NCBI GenBank assembly: GCA_015065395.1
Contig: SVQJ01000058.1
Span: 1-9,754, forward strand
Direction of reading: 5' to 3'
Length of the DNA: 9,754 nt
Source of the DNA: Oscillospiraceae bacterium
GTDB lineage: Bacteria > Bacillota > Clostridia > Oscillospirales > CAG-272
Below the pieces are notes generated by a model, which worked only from the letters and a program-made list of their open reading frames with translations, was not told the DNA's origin and ran no database searches. Positions 6,581 to 9,754 of this stretch are shown here, piece by piece; within the stretch, counting starts at the first letter, position 1; each line of letters opens with the position of its first letter. Position numbers and translations under genes: made by a program.

Positions 6581-6638
6581 TTTCGTTTTTCGGGTCTCTG
6601 TCGTACCTTTGTACGCCGACGAGCTCCGAAAAACGAAA
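6581..6638. repeat. inverted repeat with branched inner stem
   Basis: TTTCGTTTTTCGG (6581-6593) pairs perfectly with CCGAAAAACGAAA (6626-6638). The 32-nt interior can form a second stem (GTCG/CGAC with TAC/GTA). Confidence 0.6.
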
Positions 6639-6665
6639 TCTGCATCCTTCTCGACAGTCCGAAGC

Positions 6666-6693
6666 AGCTTGTCGATAACTTTATCGACAAGCT
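6666..6693. repeat. perfect 13-bp inverted repeat
   Basis: AGCTTGTCGATAA (6666-6678) and TTATCGACAAGCT (6681-6693) around CT. It abuts copy B of the palindromic repeat and overlaps its flank. Confidence 0.7.
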
Positions 6694-6725
6694 TTGGTTC
6701 TTTCCTTTCAAGGAAAGAACCAAAG
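6692..6725. repeat. palindromic repeat, copy B (inverted)
   Basis: 16-bp arms (6692-6707 and 6710-6725) around TC. The centre shows it is the reverse complement of copy A at 6415-6438, and the TGTCGA.AAAG flank is shared. Confidence 0.8.
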
Positions 6726-6764
6726 GAACTTTAGAAGGTGAAGATTGCGAAAAAGCAAAAAAGC

Positions 6765-6828
6765 CCTAAAAAGATAAAGGTGTACAAAAATGAACGAGCT
6801 CATTTTTGTACACCTTTATCTTTTTAGG
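6765..6828 (-). terminator. perfect 29-bp-stem hairpin, possible spoIVB terminator
   Basis: 6765-6793 and 6800-6828 are exact reverse complements around the 6-nt centre ACGAGC. On the minus strand the stem is followed by GCTTTTTTGCTTTTT, so it could stop transcripts from spoIVB, about 200 bp after its stop codon. A perfect stem this long is more than a terminator needs; a MITE-like or regulatory element is an alternative. Confidence 0.5.
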
Positions 6829-6832
6829 TTAT

Positions 6833-6874
6833 GGCACCTGCGGTGCCGACGTCAGAGCATCGTGATGCTCTGAC
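6833..6874. repeat. two adjacent small inverted repeats
   Basis: GGCACC/GGTGCC around TGC (6833-6847), then GTCAGAGCATC/GATGCTCTGAC around GT (6851-6874). Neither is followed by a T run on either strand. The AGAGCATC core is shared with the hairpin at 1245-1280. Confidence 0.6.
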
Positions 6875-7023
6875 TCGCCTTTTGCCTTGCAGATTTTAGC
6901 AAAACCCATACTTAAAGCTTTTTGCAGAGCTTTTTTCAAAAAAGCGATCGTTTCTCCACTAAAAACCGTAATTTGACAGCAAGAGCAGATCCTTTGCTTT
7001 CTAACTGTAATTTCCCTAAGCCT

Positions 7024-8052
7024 CTACGGCTGCTTTGCCGCTTCCATCATGTTCTCTATATATATCCCATAACCCTTGCAAGGGTCGTTCACAAGGACGT
7101 GGGTGACTGCGCCGATAAGCTTTCCGTTTTGCACAACAGGTGAGCCGGACATTCCGCGGACAATGCCTCCCGTCTTTTCGATCAGAGCCGAATCAGTTAC
7201 CGTTATCACAAAATTCTTGTTGGTATCATCCCCCGTATCAACGCAGGATATTTCCACCGCATATTCGCACACTTGATCTCCTTCAACTGTGCAGAAAATA
7301 CTTGCGCCGCCGTTTTGAATGTCATCCCTTGTGCCAAGCTCTATCTTTTTTTCCTCCGCGCCGTTCGGTAGCTCTGTAAGCACTCCGAAAACTCCCCTTT
7401 GGGTATTCTTTGTCACAACGCCTATCTTCTCCGGCAGAAAATCTCCGCAAAGCTCGCCCGGCGCACCTGCCTTGCCCTTGTTTACTTCCTTTATTTCCAC
7501 TCCACACACAACACCTCGGGAAACAGACATTAATTCGCCGCTCTCACCCTTCAGTATCCCGTGACCGAGACCGCCGAATTTTTTGCTCTCCGGATCCATA
7601 TACGTAACAGTACCAAGTCCTGCGGTGGTATCCTCAAGCCATACGCCAAGGCGATAGTCACCTGTCTCCTTAGCTTTAGCGGGGACCACCCTTATGCTTT
7701 TCTTCTCTCCGCTTCTGAGAATCGCAAATTCCATTTCTCTGCCCGCGGCCTTTTTCACCTCAGCAGTCACGTCCATTGCGTCCTTTACGCTTTTTCCGTT
7801 AACTGCAAGAATTATATCGTTTTCAAGAAGCCCCGCATCAAGAGCGGGAGAGCAAACTCCCTCTTCTGTTTCTATTTCATCGAAGCCGCTTATCTTCAAC
7901 TCCCCGGAATAAAAGCTGACACCGAATGTCATTCCGCCGAGGATAACATATTCTTTATCGTCCCTTGCAAAAACTCCTATGCTGCCTGAAAATATCAGAC
8001 TTATGCAAAGAAGCAGAGCAAAAGCTGCTTTCGTCCTTATTTTATATGTCAT
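7024..8052 (-). CDS. spoIVB: SpoIVB sporulation serine protease, 342 aa
   Basis: Membrane-linked signalling protease. In Bacillus subtilis it is made in the forespore and cleaves SpoIVFA to start pro-sigma-K processing. Residues about 6-29 form the N-terminal signal/anchor helix. A PDZ domain covers about 65-125 (SPALDAGLLENDIILAVNG). The S55-type peptidase domain follows, with His in GLGHGI (about 164), Asp in VTDSAL (about 287) and Ser in GIVRGMSGSPVVQNG (about 304), then the family signature GAVTHVLVNDP, GYGIYIENM. It is shorter than the B. subtilis protein (426 aa), mainly N-terminally. ATG at 8052 has AAAGGA 8 nt upstream; GTG 8088 and ATG 8085 lack such a site. Unusually, spo0A does not follow. 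A repeat cluster and phage cassette come next. Confidence 0.93.
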   Translation of the reverse strand: MTYKIRTKAAFALLLCISLIFSGSIGVFARDDKEYVILGGMTFGVSFYSGELKISGFDEIETEEGVCSPALDAGLLENDIILAVNGKSVKDAMDVTAEVKKAAGREMEFAILRSGEKKSIRVVPAKAKETGDYRLGVWLEDTTAGLGTVTYMDPESKKFGGLGHGILKGESGELMSVSRGVVCGVEIKEVNKGKAGAPGELCGDFLPEKIGVVTKNTQRGVFGVLTELPNGAEEKKIELGTRDDIQNGGASIFCTVEGDQVCEYAVEISCVDTGDDTNKNFVITVTDSALIEKTGGIVRGMSGSPVVQNGKLIGAVTHVLVNDPCKGYGIYIENMMEAAKQP

Positions 8053-8355
8053 TTCAGCATTCCTTTCTTTGAGCGATTTTCGCATCACGATTAATTTGTG
8101 CTGTTTTTTGCGAAATATAAGTTGTAATATTATCGGCTCTTTCTAAAATTAACCGTTTTTTGCGTTAAGGCACTTTTGTTTTTGCAATCGCCTAATATCC
8201 GCGCGAAATGTAGTGTATTTTACAAATGCCTAACTTAAATATCCCTTTATTTACAAGGATCTTCACCGTTTTGTTCTACGAAGCGCTCATCCTTCATATA
8301 CTGGGATAAAAGGTCTTTTTTTATTATTTTTTTCAAAAAGAAAGGAAATGGTGCC
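8053..8355. other. intergenic region between divergent spoIVB and ymxH-like genes
   Basis: 303 bp of AT-rich DNA that must hold the control regions of both genes. I looked for sigma-A, sigma-E and sigma-F/G elements and found none good enough to call. CATATACT at 8295-8302 resembles a sigma-E -10 box but has no matching -35. Confidence 0.5.
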
Positions 8356-8640
8356 ATGGCTTGCAATACAAACAGTCTTTCCTCAAAGCTTGTGATCAAT
8401 GTGTGCGACGCGCGACGACTGGGGCATATATGCAATTACGAGATAGACCTGTGCGAGGGGAGGATAACCGCAGTTTTCGTTCCAGGAGAAGGGGGATTTT
8501 GGGGATTATCGAGAAATTCCGAAATACGAATCCCCTGGGACAAAATAAGGAAAATAGGAGAGGATGCCATCTTGGTTGAGCTGCCCGTGATGCCGGGAGA
8601 ATGCAAAAATCCGCCGCAAAAGAAAAAATGGTTCTGGTAA
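8356..8640 (+). CDS. YlmC/YmxH-family sporulation protein, 94 aa
   Basis: Small PRC-barrel protein. The sequence LVINVCDARRLGHICNYEID, then GRITAVFVPGEGGFWGL and IPWDKIRKIGEDAILVEL follows the YlmC/YmxH family along nearly its full length; the end PPQKKKWFW is a common variant tail. No membrane segment. The family is conserved in endospore formers; its molecular role is poorly known. ATG at 8356 with AAAGGAA 8 nt upstream. It is divergent from spoIVB and followed by the T-box transcription unit. Confidence 0.88.
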   Translation: MACNTNSLSSKLVINVCDARRLGHICNYEIDLCEGRITAVFVPGEGGFWGLSRNSEIRIPWDKIRKIGEDAILVELPVMPGECKNPPQKKKWFW

Positions 8641-8717
8641 GGCTGATTTTGCCATTCTTTACCACTCTTCTTGCAAAATGCACAAAAATACTTTAGATAT
8701 TTTTCCGAAAAGTCCTA

Positions 8718-8746
8718 TTGACTTTGCAGGAAATTTGTGATAAACT
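8718..8746 (+). promoter_or_regulatory. sigma-A promoter of the T-box operon
   Basis: -35 TTGACT (8718-8723), 17-nt spacer, -10 TAAACT (8741-8746) preceded by TGA (extended -10). Transcription would start about 10 nt before the first T-box base. Confidence 0.75.
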
Positions 8747-8760
8747 TTCAAACAAGTAAA

Positions 8761-9015
8761 AGCTGTGACCGAAAACAAGTAGTGATGCCAAAGGCTTTTT
8801 CAGAGAGCCGCCGTATGGTGCAAGGCGGTAAAGTCCGGATCATGAATACATTTCGAGAGCTGCGTGCCGAAATTTAAGTAGGTTGCGACGGGAGCGCCCG
8901 TTACAGCGCTTGGGCATCGCACCTGCCGTGCCCGAGAGTGGCACTTTTGTGCAATTTGAGGTGGTACCGCGGATATTCCGTCCTCTTGAAGCAAACGCTT
9001 CAAGAGGATTTTTTT
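8761..9015 (+). promoter_or_regulatory. T-box riboswitch (tRNA-sensing leader)
   Basis: Complete leader that senses uncharged tRNA. Stem I has AGTAGTGATG near its base, an AG-rich bulge (CAGAGAG) and a distal stem CCGCC/GGCGG (8808-8812, 8824-8828) with the loop GTATGGTGCAA. The return strand reads GAA-TAC-A (TAC 8847-8849), then CGAGAGCTG; by the usual layout TAC would be the specifier codon (Tyr). Stem III is ACGGG/CCCGT with GTTACAGCG. The T-box motif AGGTGGTACCGCGG lies at 8959-8972, and its UGGU would pair with ACCA of a tRNA with discriminator A, which fits tRNA-Tyr. The T-box GAGG can pair with CCTC of the terminator's left arm as antiterminator. The terminator has a 12-bp stem (8981-8992/8997-9008) and seven T. 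Confidence 0.93.
8981..9015 (+). terminator. T-box terminator hairpin
   Basis: TCCTCTTGAAGC/GCTTCAAGAGGA around AAAC, then seven T (9009-9015). It is the default off state; binding of uncharged tRNA to the leader would favour the antiterminator that takes up the CCTC of its left arm. Confidence 0.9.
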
Positions 9016-9055
9016 GTTACTACCGATCAAAACATATACGAAAGGCAAAGATCAA

Positions 9056-9754
9056 ATGACAATCGTTGATATTCTTGAAAGAAATGCAAGGCTCTACCCC
9101 AATGATGAAGCGCTGGTGGAGATAAATCCCGCAAATCAGCCCAGCAGAACCACAACATGGCGTGAATACAATCTTATTGAGACCGCCGAGGGAGATAAAT
9201 ACCGCAGAAGCATGACCTGGAAGGATTTTGACCGTCAGGCAAACCGCTGTGCAAATCTGCTCCTCACCCGCGGCATCAAAAAGGGAGATAAGGTAGCCAT
9301 CCTTCTTATGAACTGCCTTGAATGGCTCCCCGTATATTTCGGTATTCTCAAATGCGGCGCCCTTGCCGTTCCCATGAATTACCGTTATACCGCAGATGAG
9401 ATCAAATACTGCCTTGAGCTTTCCGATTCCTGTATGCTCATCTACGGACCCGAGTTTATCGACCGTGTGGACGCGGTGTATCCCCAGCTTTCCTGCATCA
9501 AAAACTTTTTCTTTGTGGGCGACGGTGTTCCCCCCATTGCAGACAGCTATACAAAATTTTCAACCTACTGCTCTTCCACTCCTCCTCCTATAACCATCAC
9601 CGAGGATGATGACGCGGCAATTTATTTCTCATCGGGAACAACAGGATTTCCAAAAGCTATCCTCCACGCCCACCGCGCCCTCTATTGCTCCTGTGAAACA
9701 GAGCAGCACCACCACGCGCAAACAAGGGACGACGTTTTCCTCTGCATCCCTCCC
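9056..9754 (+). CDS. AMP-forming acyl/aryl-CoA synthetase, N-terminal part
   Basis: 233 codons open to the window edge; the family is about 500-560 aa, so less than half is here. Such enzymes adenylate a carboxylic acid with ATP and pass it to CoA. Seen: the N-terminal WKDFDRQANRCANLLLTRGI, then KKGDKVAILLMNCLEWLPVYF and GILKCGALAVPMNYRYTADE pattern of the ANL superfamily, and the phosphate-binding loop YFSSGTTGFPKA at about residues 189-200 (the usual last G is A here). The substrate cannot be read from this part. An aromatic or branched-chain acid is suggested only by the T-box upstream. ATG at 9056, AAAGG 10 nt before. The gene lies 40 bp after the T-box terminator with no other promoter. 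Confidence 0.88.
   Translation, partial: MTIVDILERNARLYPNDEALVEINPANQPSRTTTWREYNLIETAEGDKYRRSMTWKDFDRQANRCANLLLTRGIKKGDKVAILLMNCLEWLPVYFGILKCGALAVPMNYRYTADEIKYCLELSDSCMLIYGPEFIDRVDAVYPQLSCIKNFFFVGDGVPPIADSYTKFSTYCSSTPPPITITEDDDAAIYFSSGTTGFPKAILHAHRALYCSCETEQHHHAQTRDDVFLCIPP

Larger units (their letters stand above)
6249..7023. other. 775-bp non-coding palindrome cluster
   Basis: No gene is supported between the BppU start and the spoIVB stop. The stretch holds at least eight inverted repeats: 6415-6438, 6549-6574, 6581-6638, 6666-6693, 6692-6725, 6765-6828, 6833-6847 and 6851-6874. Two of them (6415-6438 and 6692-6725) are inverted copies of the same palindrome. Several short open frames on either strand simply run through these repeats. 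The part 6875-7023 is plain AT-rich DNA with an A/T-rich hairpin near 6929-6945. Confidence 0.7.

Noticed and set aside
6502..6769. Several 70-80-codon frames on both strands
   Set aside because: They run through the palindromic repeats; peptides such as LSLKGKN or PFKERT are read-throughs of the repeat itself.
7561..7989. 142-codon plus-strand frame
   Set aside because: Antisense shadow of spoIVB; no ribosome site or recognisable domain.
8295..8302. Sigma-E-like -10 box CATATACT before the YlmC/YmxH gene
   Set aside because: No acceptable -35 element at the right distance, so not called as a promoter.
8247..8435. Minus-strand frame ending FFLKKIIKKDLLSQYMKDE...
   Set aside because: The peptide looks amphipathic, but it overlaps the start of the YlmC/YmxH gene and has no ribosome site at a useful distance.

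Overview
The window looks like chromosomal DNA of a spore-forming, Gram-positive anaerobe of the class Clostridia, most likely near the Oscillospiraceae/Ruminococcaceae. Reasons: a SpoIVB sporulation protease, a YlmC/YmxH-family sporulation protein, a T-box leader, AGGAGG-type ribosome binding sites, clostridial-type phage lysis genes, and moderate GC with AT-rich intergenic DNA. The species cannot be named from the sequence alone.

Layout. (1) 43-405 (-): a small double zinc-ribbon protein with its own promoter. (2) 475-1772: about 1.3 kb of mostly AT-rich DNA without a convincing gene. It holds a strong + strand promoter, a strong terminator about 330 bp later, two diverged copies of a 63-bp repeat, short dispersed and tandem repeats, and a 14-bp hairpin. 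It reads like the debris of an old integrated element, possibly with a small RNA. (3) 1773-2159 (+): an XRE-type helix-turn-helix regulator with a C-terminal membrane anchor, followed by 2270-3508 (+), a 12-helix MFS permease with its own promoter. (4) 6248-3552 (-): five tightly packed intact phage genes in late-operon order: BppU-type baseplate protein, tail-associated protein, small membrane/coiled-coil protein, holin, and N-acetylmuramoyl-L-alanine amidase. No head, terminase, tape-measure or integrase gene lies in the window. (5) 6249-7023: 775 bp without a gene but packed with at least eight inverted repeats, including a perfect 29-bp-stem hairpin and an inverted pair of one palindromic repeat. 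(6) 8052-7024 (-): spoIVB, not followed by spo0A. (7) 8356-8640 (+): a YlmC/YmxH PRC-barrel protein. (8) 8718-9015: sigma-A promoter and a complete T-box riboswitch, then 9056 to the window end (+): the N-terminal part of an AMP-forming acyl/aryl-CoA synthetase.

How the parts fit. The spoIVB and ymxH genes are core sporulation genes. The phage cassette and the repeat-rich stretches on either side of the regulator/permease pair and of spoIVB mark accessory insertions or rearrangements. The strongest unusual regulatory link is the T-box, which puts a CoA-ligase gene under control of an uncharged tRNA, tentatively tRNA-Tyr. The most unusual structures are the orphan baseplate-lysis cassette and the palindrome cluster beside it. 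I did not find a clear new defence system or CRISPR array.
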